The notes under the pieces: model-generated
The model's input: only the letters and a program-made list of their open reading frames with translations
The model's database searches: none
What the model was told of the DNA's origin: nothing
Part shown: piece by piece, positions 51,544 to 61,263 of the stretch
Layout: each line of letters starts with the position of its first letter
How positions within the stretch are numbered: position 1 is the first letter of the stretch
Source of the DNA: Natrinema salaciae
GTDB taxonomy: Archaea; Halobacteriota; Halobacteria; Halobacteriales; Natrialbaceae
Direction: 5' to 3'
Assembly (NCBI RefSeq): GCF_900110865.1
Contig: NZ_FOFD01000001.1
Span: 620,001 to 684,000, forward strand
Length of the DNA stretch: 64,000 nt
Made by a program: the position numbers and the translations under genes

Positions 51544-51936
51544 ATGGTAGAACGACTGCGAATCGACCAGGTTGGCACCTCCGAATTCCTCGACACGATA
51601 CACGCGTTACTGGCTAACTCGGCCAGGCGGAACGCGCTCCGGTATCTGACGACGCACCGGGAACCGGTGAGCGTCGATCGGCTGGCGATCGAACTCGTAG
51701 CGGTCGAAGCGGGGGTGGACGCTGCGGCGGTCCGACCCGAGCAACGGCGAGACGTCGGTCTCCGCTTGCGACACGTCCACCTCCCGATGCTTCACGACGC
51801 GGGCGTCGTCGACTGGAACCGAGATTCGGATCTGATCGCGCTAACCCCGCTGCTGGAGCACCTGTCGGTTGCGATCCCGAATCCGGGCGACGTACTCGGT
51901 GTGTCGGTCACCGTTCGTCCGGAGCCGAACCACTGA
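51544..51936 (+). CDS. DUF7344-type winged-helix protein
   Basis: 130 residues from the ATG at 51544 (MVERLRIDQVGTSEFLD). The pattern LLANSARRNALRYLTTHREPVSVDRLAIEL and later RLRHVHLPMLHDAGVVDWNRDSDLIALT is that of the haloarchaeal DUF7344 winged-helix family (name from memory), thought to be transcriptional regulators. A HalOD1 gene follows 16 bp later on the same strand. Signal or partner unknown. Confidence 0.75.
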   Translation: MVERLRIDQVGTSEFLDTIHALLANSARRNALRYLTTHREPVSVDRLAIELVAVEAGVDAAAVRPEQRRDVGLRLRHVHLPMLHDAGVVDWNRDSDLIALTPLLEHLSVAIPNPGDVLGVSVTVRPEPNH

Positions 51937-51952
51937 CGACTACCCGAATACC

Positions 51953-52192
51953 GTGTCCGACGATTCCCGAACGAAACCGCCGAGCGAACTCGTCGTCGAA
52001 GCGGTCGCGACGGAGCACGGGGTCGACCCGCTCGAACTCGAGTGCGTGCTGGCGGACGCGATCGACCCCACCGCTCTGGACGCGCTGTTCGAATCGACCG
52101 CGAGCCGGACGCGGATCTCGGGATTCGTCGAGTTCACCTACTGTAGTCACGAGGTCACGGTCCGCGCAGACGGGAGCGTCGACGTTCGGTAG
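51953..52192 (+). CDS. HalOD1 output-domain protein
   Basis: 79 residues from a GTG at 51953 (product VSDDSRTKPPSELVVEAVATEHG); the preceding frame contains only vector-like shadow of the upstream gene. The match to the haloarchaeal HalOD1 domain is clear: VVEAVATEHGVDPLELECVLADAIDPTALDALFES, then RISGFVEFTYCSHEVTVRADGSVDV. HalOD1 acts as an output module in two-component-type signalling in haloarchaea. Here it stands alone, paired with a winged helix protein upstream. Confidence 0.8.
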   Translation: MSDDSRTKPPSELVVEAVATEHGVDPLELECVLADAIDPTALDALFESTASRTRISGFVEFTYCSHEVTVRADGSVDVR

Positions 52193-52225
52193 GTACCGTC
52201 GGCGTTCTCCGGACTCGAAGCGGCG

Positions 52226-53200
52226 TCACCGCTCGTCGACGCGTACTCGAGCCCCGCTCGTCGCCGGCTCCGCGAGAATAACCCGTCCCTCGAGTCCGCG
52301 AGCCGCGAGCGCGTCGTCGGCTGCGGCCTCGGCCTCGTCGGCGTGAGCGGTATCGGTCACGCCGTAGACGACCGGCCCCCACGACGACTGGCCGACGCCG
52401 GAGAGGACTTGACAGCCCTCGAGGGCCTCGACGAGTTCGCCCGCGGGCGGCCTGAAGACGCCGCCCTGGGCGTCCGCGTACCAGGACCCGTTTTTGCGCC
52501 CGATCTCGGCGATGGCCTCGCCGAAGGGGTCGAGTCGGCCCGCGGCGGCGGCCGGAAGCAGTTTTCGGGTGACGACGCCGGCGATCTCGTCGGCGACGGC
52601 GGGATCGGCGCGCTCGACGACTGTGCGCATGCTCGCGTCCTCGTCGTCACCGCTGCGGCCGGGGTCGGCGTCGGGGACGACGACGAGGAACCGCCAGTCG
52701 GCGGGCAGGTCGTGACGGGAGACTACCGGCGGGACGGTCCAGTCGCCCTCGGCCGGCGGCTCGGTCGTAAACCGGGTCGTCGGATGGCCCGCATCGACGA
52801 CGAACCCGCCGCCCTCGAACGTCGCGACGCCGACGCCGCTGCGACCTCCTCGTCCCATCGCCGGCGCGGATTCACGAACTCGCGGCTCGAGACCGTGTGC
52901 CCGAGCCGTCGCCGTCAACACGGCGAGTGCGAGCTGGGTTCCGCTGCCGAGTCCGACGTGTCGCGGCAAGGACTCTTCGAGTGCGACCGCGATGCCCGAG
53001 ACGTTCAGGACGTCGACGGCGCGGCTCGCGTACGCTCGGACCAGCGGATCGTCGGACGCGACGCCGGCAGCGGGCTCGGCGGTGACGGTCACCCGCGGTT
53101 CCGCGAGCCCGACGCCGATCCCGCCGTAGAGTCGCTCGCGAGCGAGCGAGAGGTTCTGAAAGCCGACGTGGAGCCTCGCACCCGCGCTGACGGTCGCCAT
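52226..53200 (-). CDS. Beta-ribofuranosylaminobenzene 5'-phosphate synthase (GHMP fold)
   Basis: 324 residues from the ATG at 53198-53200 (MATVSAGARLHVGFQNLSLA). The GHMP-kinase-like fold shows PRHVGLGSGTQLALAVLTA (the glycine-rich ATP-type loop) and GGRSGVGVATFEGGGFVVD. In methanogens and haloarchaea this protein catalyses the first step of methanopterin-type C1 carrier biosynthesis, joining p-aminobenzoate or a close relative to PRPP. Haloarchaea carry such a homologue with pterin/folate metabolism. Assignment is by family recognition. Confidence 0.85.
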   Translation of the reverse strand: MATVSAGARLHVGFQNLSLARERLYGGIGVGLAEPRVTVTAEPAAGVASDDPLVRAYASRAVDVLNVSGIAVALEESLPRHVGLGSGTQLALAVLTATARAHGLEPRVRESAPAMGRGGRSGVGVATFEGGGFVVDAGHPTTRFTTEPPAEGDWTVPPVVSRHDLPADWRFLVVVPDADPGRSGDDEDASMRTVVERADPAVADEIAGVVTRKLLPAAAAGRLDPFGEAIAEIGRKNGSWYADAQGGVFRPPAGELVEALEGCQVLSGVGQSSWGPVVYGVTDTAHADEAEAAADDALAARGLEGRVILAEPATSGARVRVDER

Positions 53201-53294
53201 GTCGCGGCCTAAGGGCAGCGCCGTCAAGGGGATTTCGACGGTGGCAAAGAGACGCGGCGACGCCGCCGCGCGGCGTCGGTCGCCGGTCGTGCGA

Positions 53295-54614
53295 TCAGTA
53301 CGGTGCGTAGAACACCCATCCCTCCGGGGGAACCGAGAGCTCGACCCAGCCGTTGCCGTCGACCTGCACGTCGTCAGCGGTGCCGCTGTAATCCTTGAGC
53401 GTCTCGTTGCGCCACGTCGTGTACACCCACTTGCTGCGCCACTCGTCGGTGTTGTTATTCAGCCCGACGAGCAGGTTGTTCTTTCGCTCGTAGATCGCGA
53501 GGTCGGAATCGGTGTGTCGCCAGTGAGTTGCGCCGCCGGCGAGGTTCGTCTTGACCCACACCATGTTGGTGATCGCATCGTCCTCGAGAATTTCGTCCGG
53601 GTAGCGGTTGTACACCATCGGCGTCCCCTCGAGCGTGAGCGCGTGGGCGTGTGCGAGGTGGTACTGCGGCGGCGCGCCCTCGTCGTGGTTCTGGACGAAC
53701 GGCCAGGCGTGCCACGGGTCCTGGCCCGTCACGCCAGCCCCCTCGAGGTGGCCCATGTCGCCGTAGTCGAAGACGTCGTCCAGCACGAAGTACAGCGGGT
53801 AGTCCAAGGCGTTCATGCCGGTATCGACGTAGTTTTGCACGTAGTCGACGTCGCCGTCGAACACCTCGCCGATGCGGTTCATGTCGAGTTCGTCGGCCCA
53901 GGGGTTGGCGTACTGGTCCCAGAACTCCGTTTCGACGTGCTTGACGGCGTCGTACCGGTAGCCGTCGGCGCCGACGTTCGCGATTTTCTTCATGTACTCG
54001 TACAGCTGTTCGCGGACGTACGGAGCCGTGTCCTGGTGGCCGTGTGACTCGAGTTGCGCGAGGTCTTTCAACCCGAGGAGGTCCCCGTGTTCGACCTGGT
54101 GTTCGTCGTCCCAGTCGTCGATCGATCCGACGTGGGTGTGAAAGTGTTTCTCCTCGAACTGCGGGAAGTCGTACCCGCGGTTCGCGGCCATGTGGTTCAT
54201 CACGCAGTCGACGTACACCTCGAGGTCGTTGTCGTGGGCGGTGTCGACGAGCCGCTGCAGGTCCGCCTCGGTGCCGAACTCGCTGTCGAACGAGCGGAAG
54301 TCGACGGGCTGGTAGCCAAGCGGCGGGTCGTTCCGGCCGTCCTGATCGCTCCAGGCGAGTTCGCTCTCCTGCGGCGCCTGGATCCAGACGCCGTCGTAGC
54401 CGCGGTCGGCGACCCTCGAGAGGTCGTCCGTGATCGTCGGCCACGTCTCGTGAAAGTACTGGAAAAACACCTGTTCACCCGCGGCCGTCGCCGTCGAAGC
54501 GGCCCCCGCACCGGCGAGGGTGAGCCCGGCCATCGCAGCGCCGCGGACGAGTGTGCGTCTGCTGATTGATCCGTCGGTGCTCGTGTCGGACGTGTGGTTG
54601 GTATCGTCTTGCAT
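53295..54614 (-). CDS. Secreted GH13 alpha-amylase, Tat-exported
   Basis: 439 residues from the ATG at 54612-54614 (MQDDTNHTSDTSTDGSISRRTLVRG). A Tat leader (SRRTLVRGAAMAGLTLAGAGAA) shows export. GH13 regions: VYVDCVMNHM, YRYDAVKHV (nucleophile Asp), IGEVFDGDV (acid Glu), FVQNHDEGA. The start EQVFFQYFHETWPTITDDLSRVADRGYDGVWIQAPQ is that of alpha-amylase of the GH13 5/6-like type. It would cut starch outside the cell and feed oligosaccharides to the ABC transporter at 18.5-23 kb. Length is near normal for a single-domain amylase. Confidence 0.93.
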   Translation of the reverse strand: MQDDTNHTSDTSTDGSISRRTLVRGAAMAGLTLAGAGAASTATAAGEQVFFQYFHETWPTITDDLSRVADRGYDGVWIQAPQESELAWSDQDGRNDPPLGYQPVDFRSFDSEFGTEADLQRLVDTAHDNDLEVYVDCVMNHMAANRGYDFPQFEEKHFHTHVGSIDDWDDEHQVEHGDLLGLKDLAQLESHGHQDTAPYVREQLYEYMKKIANVGADGYRYDAVKHVETEFWDQYANPWADELDMNRIGEVFDGDVDYVQNYVDTGMNALDYPLYFVLDDVFDYGDMGHLEGAGVTGQDPWHAWPFVQNHDEGAPPQYHLAHAHALTLEGTPMVYNRYPDEILEDDAITNMVWVKTNLAGGATHWRHTDSDLAIYERKNNLLVGLNNNTDEWRSKWVYTTWRNETLKDYSGTADDVQVDGNGWVELSVPPEGWVFYAPY

Positions 54615-54852
54615 GCAGCCATGATGTATTATTACCTCATACATATACCTATGGATTATATTGGTTGCAAATAGTGATCGGCCGTTCAACCACAAGATCC
54701 GCCGAGACGGTCGTACGTTGCCTCGGCCGTCCGGGCGACCGCTATCGGCGATCGCGAACGGTCGCGTCGAACTGAACCGACGAGACGGGGGTCGGGCTCG
54801 AGAGAGCGACGGGACACAGCGGTTATACCGCTCCCGCCGCCAGTCTCCGACG

Positions 54853-55566
54853 ATGCCGGCACTCGACGCCTCGGTCGTCGTTCCCGCCCGCGACGAGGAA
54901 CCCCGACTCGAGCGAACGCTCGATTCGCTCGCCGCGCAGGCGTACGACGGCCGTCTGGAGGTGATCATCGTCGCGACCGGAACGGAGACGGCGCGGGTCG
55001 CTCGAGCGCATCCGACCGTCGACCGGGCCCTGATCGACGACCGCGGGGCGGGCCCCGGTCCGGCGAGAAACCGGGGGGCAGCCGCGGCCGGCGGCGACGT
55101 CCTTCTCTTCACCGACGCCGACACGGTCGTCCCGCCATCGTGGGTCCGCCGACACTGCCGCCATTACGCGGCCGGCGACGTCGTCGGCGTCGGCGGGCCG
55201 CTCCGGCCGCTCGAGGACGGGGTTCGACACCGCGTCCTCTTTCGGCTGCTCTCGGACTGGTGGTATCGCGTCTCCTGGCCGGTCGGTTTCGTCCAGCAAC
55301 CCGGGTGTAACTGCAGCGTGCGCCGGACGGCGTTCGACGCCGTCGGCGGCTTCGACGACTCGCTGGGGTTCCTCGAGGACACCGACCTCTCCTTACGGCT
55401 CCGCCGCGAGGGGGCTGTCGTCTACGACCGCGCCTGCCCCGTCGACACGTCGGCCCGCCGGCAAGAGCGCGTCGGCTACGGCTCGCTCTTCTGGACGTAT
55501 CTCGTCGGCTACCTCGCGTACGCCGTCCCCGGCCGGTCGCCGTCTCGGGACTACTTTCGGTACTGA
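54853..55566 (+). CDS. Family 2 glycosyltransferase
   Basis: 237 residues from the ATG at 54853 ([29 protein letters not shown]). GT-A features: [10 protein letters not shown], the metal-binding DADTVVPP (the DxD), [18 protein letters not shown], and [36 protein letters not shown] (ED-x-DLSLR). No transmembrane segment is obvious until a weak C-terminal one ([15 protein letters not shown]), so it may sit at the membrane. Transfers a sugar to a lipid or polysaccharide; acceptor unknown. Stand-alone gene. Confidence 0.9.
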   Translation: MPALDASVVVPARDEEPRLERTLDSLAAQAYDGRLEVIIVATGTETARVARAHPTVDRALIDDRGAGPGPARNRGAAAAGGDVLLFTDADTVVPPSWVRRHCRHYAAGDVVGVGGPLRPLEDGVRHRVLFRLLSDWWYRVSWPVGFVQQPGCNCSVRRTAFDAVGGFDDSLGFLEDTDLSLRLRREGAVVYDRACPVDTSARRQERVGYGSLFWTYLVGYLAYAVPGRSPSRDYFRY

Positions 55567-55651
55567 TCGGACGGCGGCTCGAGCCGGACCGCCGCCGCGC
55601 GACCGAACCAGTTCGCCCGTCCGAGTGCCCGCGAACGGGTGACCCGGAAAG

Positions 55652-55662
55652 GGTAACTTATA
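55652..55662 (+). promoter_or_regulatory. TATA-like box of ilvD
   Basis: GGTAACTTATAC, with CTTATA about 25-30 bp before the ilvD ATG (55686), a leaderless promoter. Confidence 0.45.
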
Positions 55663-55685
55663 CGCTTTCGAAGCAATGGCAGAGC

Positions 55686-57413
55686 ATGAGCAGCGACGAC
55701 GAGTTCGATTACGGGAAAGACGAGCAGTTGCGGAGTCGCGAAGTGACGGCGGGCCCGGACAAGGCCCCCCACCGAGCGATGTTCCGTGCCATGGGGTTCG
55801 ACGACGAGGACTTCGGGTCGCCGATGATCGGCGTCCCCAATCCGGCGGCCGACATCACGCCATGTAACGTCCACCTCGACGACGTCGCCGAATCGACGCT
55901 CGAGGGAGTCGACGAGTCCGGCGGCATGCCGATCGAGTTCGGGACGATCACCATCTCCGACGCGATCTCGATGGGAACCGAGGGGATGAAGGCGTCGCTG
56001 ATCTCCCGGGAACTCATCGCCGACTCCGTCGAACTGGTCTCCTTCGGCGAGCGCATGGACGGACTGGTCACCATCGGCGGCTGTGACAAGAACATGCCCG
56101 GGATGATGATGGCCTCGATCCGGACGGACCTCCCCTCGGTCTTCCTGTACGGCGGTTCGATCATGCCCGGCGAGCACGAGGGGCGGGAGATCACCGTTCA
56201 GAACCTCTTCGAGGGCGTCGGTGCGGTCGCCGACGGCGAGATGGAAAGCGAGGAACTCGCCGAGATGGAGCGCCACGCCTGTCCCGGCGCGGGCTCCTGT
56301 GGCGGGATGTTCACCGCCAACACGATGGCCTCGATCTCGGAAGCGCTCGGCTTCGCGCCGCTTGGCAGCGCGAGCCCGCCCGCCGAGGCCGAATCGCGCT
56401 ACGACGTCGCTCGCGAGGCCGGCGAACTCGCCGTCGAAGCCGTCGAGGAACAGCGCAAGCCGTCCGACTTCCTCAGCAAGGAGTCGTTCGAGAACGCCAT
56501 CGCCCTGCAGGTCGCCATCGGCGGCTCGACCAACGCCGTCCTCCACCTGCTGGCGATGGCCGCCGAGGCCGGCGTCGACCTCTCCATCGAGGAGTTCGAC
56601 GAGATCAGTCGGCGCACCCCGAAGATCGCCGACCTCCAGCCCGGCGGCACGCGCGTGATGCACGACCTCCACGAGGTCGGCGGCGTCCCGGTCGTTCTCA
56701 ACGCCCTCTACGAGGCCGGTCTGCTCCACGGCGACGCGCTGACGATCACGGGGAACACGATGGGCGAGGAACTCGAGGCCCTCGATCCGCCGGCGATCGA
56801 AGCGCTCGACGTCGACTTCCTCTACACCGTCGACGAGCCGAAGAACGAGCAAGGTGCGATCCGGATTCTGACGGGCAACCTCGCCCCCGGGGGCTCGGTC
56901 CTCAAGGTCACCGGCGACGACGACCTCCATCACGAAGGCCCCGTCCGCGTCTTCGAAGCGGAGGAAAACGCCATGGAGTACGTTCAGGAGGGACACGTCG
57001 AGAGCGGCGACGTGCTCGTCATCCGCAACGAGGGGCCACAGGGCGGCCCGGGCATGCGCGAGATGCTGGGCGTCACGAGCGCGGTCGCCGGGCAGGGCCA
57101 CGCCGAAGACGTCGCGCTCATCACCGACGGCCGCTTCTCCGGCGCGACGCGAGGGTTCTCGATCGGCCACGTCGCCCCCGAGGCGTTCGCCGGTGGCCCC
57201 ATCGGTCTCATCGAGGACGGCGACGTGATCACCATCGACATCGAAGACCGCACCCTCGAGGTCGACGTCGACGAGGCCGAACTCGAGGCTCGACGCGAGG
57301 CGTGGGAACAGCCCGAACCTAACTACGAGAACGGCGTCCTGGCGAAGTTCGGTCGCGCCTTCGGCTCGGCGGCGAACGGCGCCGTGACCAACCCCGGCGT
57401 CAAAGACGAGTGA
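55686..57413 (+). CDS. ilvD: Dihydroxy-acid dehydratase
   Basis: 575 residues of IlvD. Fe-S cluster cysteines lie in [12 protein letters not shown] and [16 protein letters not shown], and the family block [18 protein letters not shown] follows. The C-terminal barrel domain has [21 protein letters not shown]. It makes 2-keto acids of valine and isoleucine from dihydroxy acids. Full length for the IlvD/Edd family; the substrate could be a sugar acid in the Edd branch, but length and motifs fit IlvD best. Confidence 0.93.
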   Translation: MSSDDEFDYGKDEQLRSREVTAGPDKAPHRAMFRAMGFDDEDFGSPMIGVPNPAADITPCNVHLDDVAESTLEGVDESGGMPIEFGTITISDAISMGTEGMKASLISRELIADSVELVSFGERMDGLVTIGGCDKNMPGMMMASIRTDLPSVFLYGGSIMPGEHEGREITVQNLFEGVGAVADGEMESEELAEMERHACPGAGSCGGMFTANTMASISEALGFAPLGSASPPAEAESRYDVAREAGELAVEAVEEQRKPSDFLSKESFENAIALQVAIGGSTNAVLHLLAMAAEAGVDLSIEEFDEISRRTPKIADLQPGGTRVMHDLHEVGGVPVVLNALYEAGLLHGDALTITGNTMGEELEALDPPAIEALDVDFLYTVDEPKNEQGAIRILTGNLAPGGSVLKVTGDDDLHHEGPVRVFEAEENAMEYVQEGHVESGDVLVIRNEGPQGGPGMREMLGVTSAVAGQGHAEDVALITDGRFSGATRGFSIGHVAPEAFAGGPIGLIEDGDVITIDIEDRTLEVDVDEAELEARREAWEQPEPNYENGVLAKFGRAFGSAANGAVTNPGVKDE

Positions 57414-57420
57414 CGGTCGT

Positions 57421-57439
57421 CCCGCCCTAAAGGGACGGG
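57421..57439. repeat. IS200/IS605-type end-like hairpin (solitary)
   Basis: CCCGCCCTAAAGGGACGGG directly after ilvD can fold as a hairpin with one mismatch and a wobble pair. Its reverse complement, ending CCCGTCCCTTTAGGGCGGG, resembles in my memory the terminal segment next to tnpB genes in haloarchaeal IS1341-like elements. No tnpB or other transposon part is visible here. It may also simply act as an ilvD transcription end. Confidence 0.35.
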
Positions 57440-57586
57440 GCTTCTCCTTGCCACTCCGGAACCGACCGTCCGCGGACGGCCGACCCGATTTACCCGCTCA
57501 CGGGTCACAGTTGCGCGATACCGGTCCCTTCGCTTTCCTGCACGAGTCTTTCCCGCCTATGCCACCGACTCACAGTAGACAGACGA

Positions 57587-57742
57587 ATGTGTAAATACTG
57601 CCTCGAGTGTGACTGGCAGATCAGTACTGCCGACGGCTACACCGCAAAAGAAGTGTCGGAGAAGGCGATCGAACACTTCGTCGAGACGGGGCACACGGTC
57701 GATTCGCTCCGGTTGCCGCCGCCAGTCATCCTCGAAAACTGA
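57587..57742 (+). CDS. Small zinc-binding protein (51 residues)
   Basis: MCKYCLECDWQISTADGYTAKEVSEKAIEHFVETGHTVDSL from ATG 57587 to TGA 57742. CxxCxxC at the N-terminus plus H30 and H36 (EHFVETGH) could bind one or two zinc ions. Small proteins of this type are widespread in haloarchaea and mostly uncharacterised. Too short for most gene finders, but the codons and motif support it. It has no close neighbour on its strand apart from ilvD 170 bp upstream. Confidence 0.7.
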   Translation: MCKYCLECDWQISTADGYTAKEVSEKAIEHFVETGHTVDSLRLPPPVILEN

Positions 57743-57829
57743 GCCGAATCGGACCACCGATCGCGGTTTCTCGACGGGCCCGACGACGGTCCGCGGGCGG
57801 TCTTCGAGCCGACGCGATCCGCCCGGTCC

Positions 57830-58261
57830 TCACCCCCGCCGCTCGAGGATCCGATCGATGATCAGCCGCGTCGAGAGCAGTTGATCGTCGTCGGCCGGTT
57901 CTCGGCCACTCGCCCGGCGAACCTCGCAGTCGATCCCGCGAGACGCGAGTTCGGCTGCGATGGCGTCGTCGTCGTGGTGCTGATCGTGGCCGAGCGCGAT
58001 CACGTCGGGGTCGATCTCCTCGATGGGCACGAAGATGTCGTCCTCGTGGCCGAGAATTGCCTCGTCGACGGCCGCGAGCGCGCCGACCACGTCGCGGCGC
58101 TGAGTGCCCGGGCAGATCGGCGCTTTCTTGTGATCGACGTTGCTCTTGCGAGCGACGATCACGTACAGTTCGTCGCCCATCGCGGCGGCCTCCTCGAGGT
58201 AGTGGACGTGACCGGGGTGGAGGATGTCGAAGGTCCCCTGTGCGATGACCGTCCGCGTCAT
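57830..58261 (-). CDS. ribL: FAD synthetase RibL (archaeal nucleotidyltransferase)
   Basis: 143 residues, [25 protein letters not shown] with the HxGH motif of cytidylyltransferase-fold enzymes, and ISTR-like [13 protein letters not shown] near the C-terminus (the ISSTxxR-type site). Archaeal RibL makes FAD from FMN with CTP or ATP and is oxygen-sensitive in methanogens. Size is exactly that of RibL. The closest alternative is glycerol-3-phosphate cytidylyltransferase. Convergent with the small zinc protein gene. Confidence 0.88.
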   Translation of the reverse strand: MTRTVIAQGTFDILHPGHVHYLEEAAAMGDELYVIVARKSNVDHKKAPICPGTQRRDVVGALAAVDEAILGHEDDIFVPIEEIDPDVIALGHDQHHDDDAIAAELASRGIDCEVRRASGREPADDDQLLSTRLIIDRILERRG

Positions 58262-58358
58262 GGCTGCCCCGCAGTCGATCCGGTGTGCGGTTTTCGCGGC
58301 GATCCAGCCGTCGGTCGTGCGATAGTCACTGGTGGCATCGTCTCGAGCATAGGAGGGC

Positions 58359-58856
58359 TCATCGGCGCAGTTCCTCGTCGATGTCCGCCTGCGTGAAATC
58401 GAAAAAGTCCTCGGTCTCGGGCAGGTCGACGTCGATCACGTTCAACTGGGTCGGCGTTCCCTGTGAATCGAACGCCTTCCAGTCCGTCCGACGGTAGGGC
58501 GCGCCGATGATGACGTGGACGCTCCCCCGGCCGAACGTGTCCAGATCCGCGTTGCTCGGCTTGATGACGCCGTTGGGATGGGAGTGGATGCTTCCCAGCG
58601 CCTTCACGTCGTTCGGAATCTGGTTCGTCTTGACGGTCGCGCTGACGCTGTTGGACTCGGTGCCGGGTACCACGAGGATATCCGTGATCACCAGCCCGTC
58701 CCGGTCCAGACCCAGCCGGTCGGCCTCGGTCCCCCGGAGGAACCCCATGTACTCGTTCGGGTGCGTCTCCTCGGAGGACTCGATGGCGAACTCGAGGGTC
58801 TCCTCGGCGATGCCGAGGATCTCGCTCGAGCGAAACAGCGCGTCGAACAGCCCCAT
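58359..58856 (-). CDS. JAMM/Mov34 metalloprotease domain protein
   Basis: 165 residues from the ATG at 58854-58856 ([23 protein letters not shown]). The JAMM metal site is complete: an upstream Glu in [14 protein letters not shown], and a downstream PSNADLDTF giving the Ser/Asp end of H-x-H-x10-D. Such proteins in haloarchaea remove ubiquitin-like SAMPs (desampylases); a role in SAMP deconjugation is possible but not proven here. The rest of the upstream frame is the antisense shadow of the divergent DHH gene. Confidence 0.85.
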   Translation of the reverse strand: MGLFDALFRSSEILGIAEETLEFAIESSEETHPNEYMGFLRGTEADRLGLDRDGLVITDILVVPGTESNSVSATVKTNQIPNDVKALGSIHSHPNGVIKPSNADLDTFGRGSVHVIIGAPYRRTDWKAFDSQGTPTQLNVIDVDLPETEDFFDFTQADIDEELRR

Positions 58857-59114
58857 ATCCCCACCTGCGGCCTTGCGGTTGCTAAACGTTCCGATGCGCG
58901 GGTTCCCACGGAACGCCGCCACGCGCCCGGCGTCGACCGGGACCGCATCCGTCGAAACGATCCCGTCGAGCCTGGCTCGCATTACGTCTTCGTCGGCCTC
59001 GGTCGTACAGACCGCCGTACTCCGGACGTCATCGAATCGGTTCCAAAATAGCGCCTCGCCCGCCATCGCTTCTTGACAAGGGTTATACGCGACCACCCCA
59101 AACAGCGAAGCAAG

Positions 59115-61019
59115 ATGACGCGTGACTCCGCCGGGGAACCCGGCGCAGACGACGGGGATTCCGTCGTTTACGATCTCGCTCCCGACTGTACCGCCGACGA
59201 CGTCGAGCAGGGCCGCCCCTATCTGGCCGTGATCAACGGCATCGTCGACTACGGCGTCTTCGTCGATCTCTCCGACTCCGTCTCCGGACTCGTCCACGAA
59301 TCCGTCCTCGAGGGTACCTATGCCGTCGGCGACGAACTCGTCGTCGAACTCGAAAGCGTACGCGAGAACGGCGACCTGGCCTTCGAGCCGGTCGACGTCG
59401 ACGACTACACGCTCGAGGAGGTCGGCCACGACTACTCGCTGACCGGAACCGGCCGCCTCGAACGTACCATCGGCGAACAGATCCACCTCGAAGGGACGGT
59501 CACCCAGGTCAAACAGACCGGCGGCCCGACGATCTTCCACGTCGCCGACGAGCAGGGCGTCGTCCCCTGTGCGGCCTTCGAGGAGGCCGGCGTCCGCGCC
59601 TACCCCGCCGTCGAGGTCGGCGACATCGTTCGCGTCACCGGGACGCCGGAACACCGCGAAGGCTCGGTCCAGATCGAGGTCGACGGCCTCACGACGCTCG
59701 AGGGCGAGGACGCCGACGAGGCCCGCGAGCGACTCGAAGACGCGCTCGAGGCCCGCGCCGAACCAAACGACGTCGACCCGCTGATCGACTGGCCGGCGTT
59801 CGAAAAGCTCCGCCCCGATCTCGAGGAAGTCGCCCGTCTCCTCCGCCGGATGGTGCTCGAGGGGCGTCCGATCCGCGTGCGCCACCACGCCGACGGCGAC
59901 GGGATGTGTGCCGCGGTCCCCGTCCAGATCGCCCTCCAGCGCTTTATCGCCGACGTCCACGAGGACGAGAACGCGCCGCGTCACCTGATCAAGCGGCTGC
60001 CGGCGAAAGCGCCCTTCTACGAGATGGAGGACGCGACTCGCGACTTGAACTTCGCGCTCGAGGACCGCGAGAAACACGGCCAGCAGCTCCCGTTCTTGCT
60101 CATGCTCGACAACGGTTCGACGGCCGAGGACGTTCCGGCCTACGAGACGCTGGCCCACTACGACATCCCGATCGCGGTCGTCGACCACCACCATCCCGAC
60201 CCCGAAGCGGTGGAGGACTTGCTCGACGCCCACGTGAACCCCTACCTTCACGACGAGGACTACCGGATCACGACGGGGATGCTCTGCGTGGAGCTCGCAC
60301 GGATGATCTACCCCGACATCACCGGCGAACTCCGCCACATTCCCGCGGTCGCCGGCCTCTCGGATCGCTCGAAGGCCGACGCGATGGACGACTATCTCGA
60401 GCTCGCCGCCGAGGAAGGGTACGACGAGAATCGCCTGCAGGACGTCAGCGAGGCGCTCGACTACGCCGCCTTCTGGCTGCGCTACAACTCCGGCGACCAG
60501 CTCATTCAGGACTTGCTCGAGGTCGATAGCGACGACGAACAGCGCCATCACGAGCTCGTCGAGTTCTTCGCGGAGCGCGGTCGCGAGGAGGTCGACGAGC
60601 AACTCGACGCCGCGATGCCCCACCTGGAGCACGAGACGCTCGAGAACGGGGCGCACCTCTACCGGATCGACGTCGAGAACTACGCCCACCGCTTTACCTA
60701 CCCAGCGCCGGGGAAGACGACCGGCGAGATCCACGACCGCAAGATCGAGGAAACCGGTGATCCGGTCATCACGGTCGGGTACGGCCCGGACTTCGCCGTG
60801 CTCCGCAGTGACGGCGTCCGTCTGGACATCCCCAACATGGTCTCGGAACTCGAGGCCGAGATCGCGGGCGGCGGCGTCTCGGGCGGCGGCCACCTCGTCG
60901 TCGGCTCGATCAAGTTCGTCACCGGCAAGCGCGAGGAAGTGATCGAGGCCCTGGTCGAGAAGATGGCCGAGGCCGACATCGACGAAGCGCTCTCGAGTGC
61001 GGCACCGATCGACGACTGA
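59115..61019 (+). CDS. DHH family phosphoesterase with S1 domain (RecJ-like)
   Basis: 634 residues from ATG 59115 (MTRDSAGEPGADDGD); an ATG at 59073 is also open. An N-terminal S1-type OB domain (PYLAVINGIVDYGVFVDLSD, about residues 40-110) and a second OB fold (HLEGTVTQVKQTGGPTIFHVADE) precede the DHH core: RVRHHADGDGMCA, LLMLDNGST, AVVDHHHPD, and the GGGHLVVGS segment of DHHA1. Haloarchaeal members are RecJ-like nucleases or nanoRNases, some bound to GINS/replication. It is divergent from the JAMM gene. Substrate unproven. Confidence 0.9.
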   Translation: MTRDSAGEPGADDGDSVVYDLAPDCTADDVEQGRPYLAVINGIVDYGVFVDLSDSVSGLVHESVLEGTYAVGDELVVELESVRENGDLAFEPVDVDDYTLEEVGHDYSLTGTGRLERTIGEQIHLEGTVTQVKQTGGPTIFHVADEQGVVPCAAFEEAGVRAYPAVEVGDIVRVTGTPEHREGSVQIEVDGLTTLEGEDADEARERLEDALEARAEPNDVDPLIDWPAFEKLRPDLEEVARLLRRMVLEGRPIRVRHHADGDGMCAAVPVQIALQRFIADVHEDENAPRHLIKRLPAKAPFYEMEDATRDLNFALEDREKHGQQLPFLLMLDNGSTAEDVPAYETLAHYDIPIAVVDHHHPDPEAVEDLLDAHVNPYLHDEDYRITTGMLCVELARMIYPDITGELRHIPAVAGLSDRSKADAMDDYLELAAEEGYDENRLQDVSEALDYAAFWLRYNSGDQLIQDLLEVDSDDEQRHHELVEFFAERGREEVDEQLDAAMPHLEHETLENGAHLYRIDVENYAHRFTYPAPGKTTGEIHDRKIEETGDPVITVGYGPDFAVLRSDGVRLDIPNMVSELEAEIAGGGVSGGGHLVVGSIKFVTGKREEVIEALVEKMAEADIDEALSSAAPIDD

Positions 61020-61263
61020 GACGACGCTCCTGCTTCTCGCCGCGGTCGCGACGATCGCTCCGACTGTAACGGGCGGCCGAGTCGCGCTCGACTCGTGGCA
61101 CTCGTTCTGAGACCGATTTCCGCCAGGCTCGTCACGGCGTCGGCAGACCGACCCGACTCTCGAGTGTTCGACGGACACGAGTCGAATGTATCAATCTTCC
61201 AATTTATATTCACTCACTCCTACCATGATTCGTAGTAAATTTTTAGTGTACGTATCGGGACGT

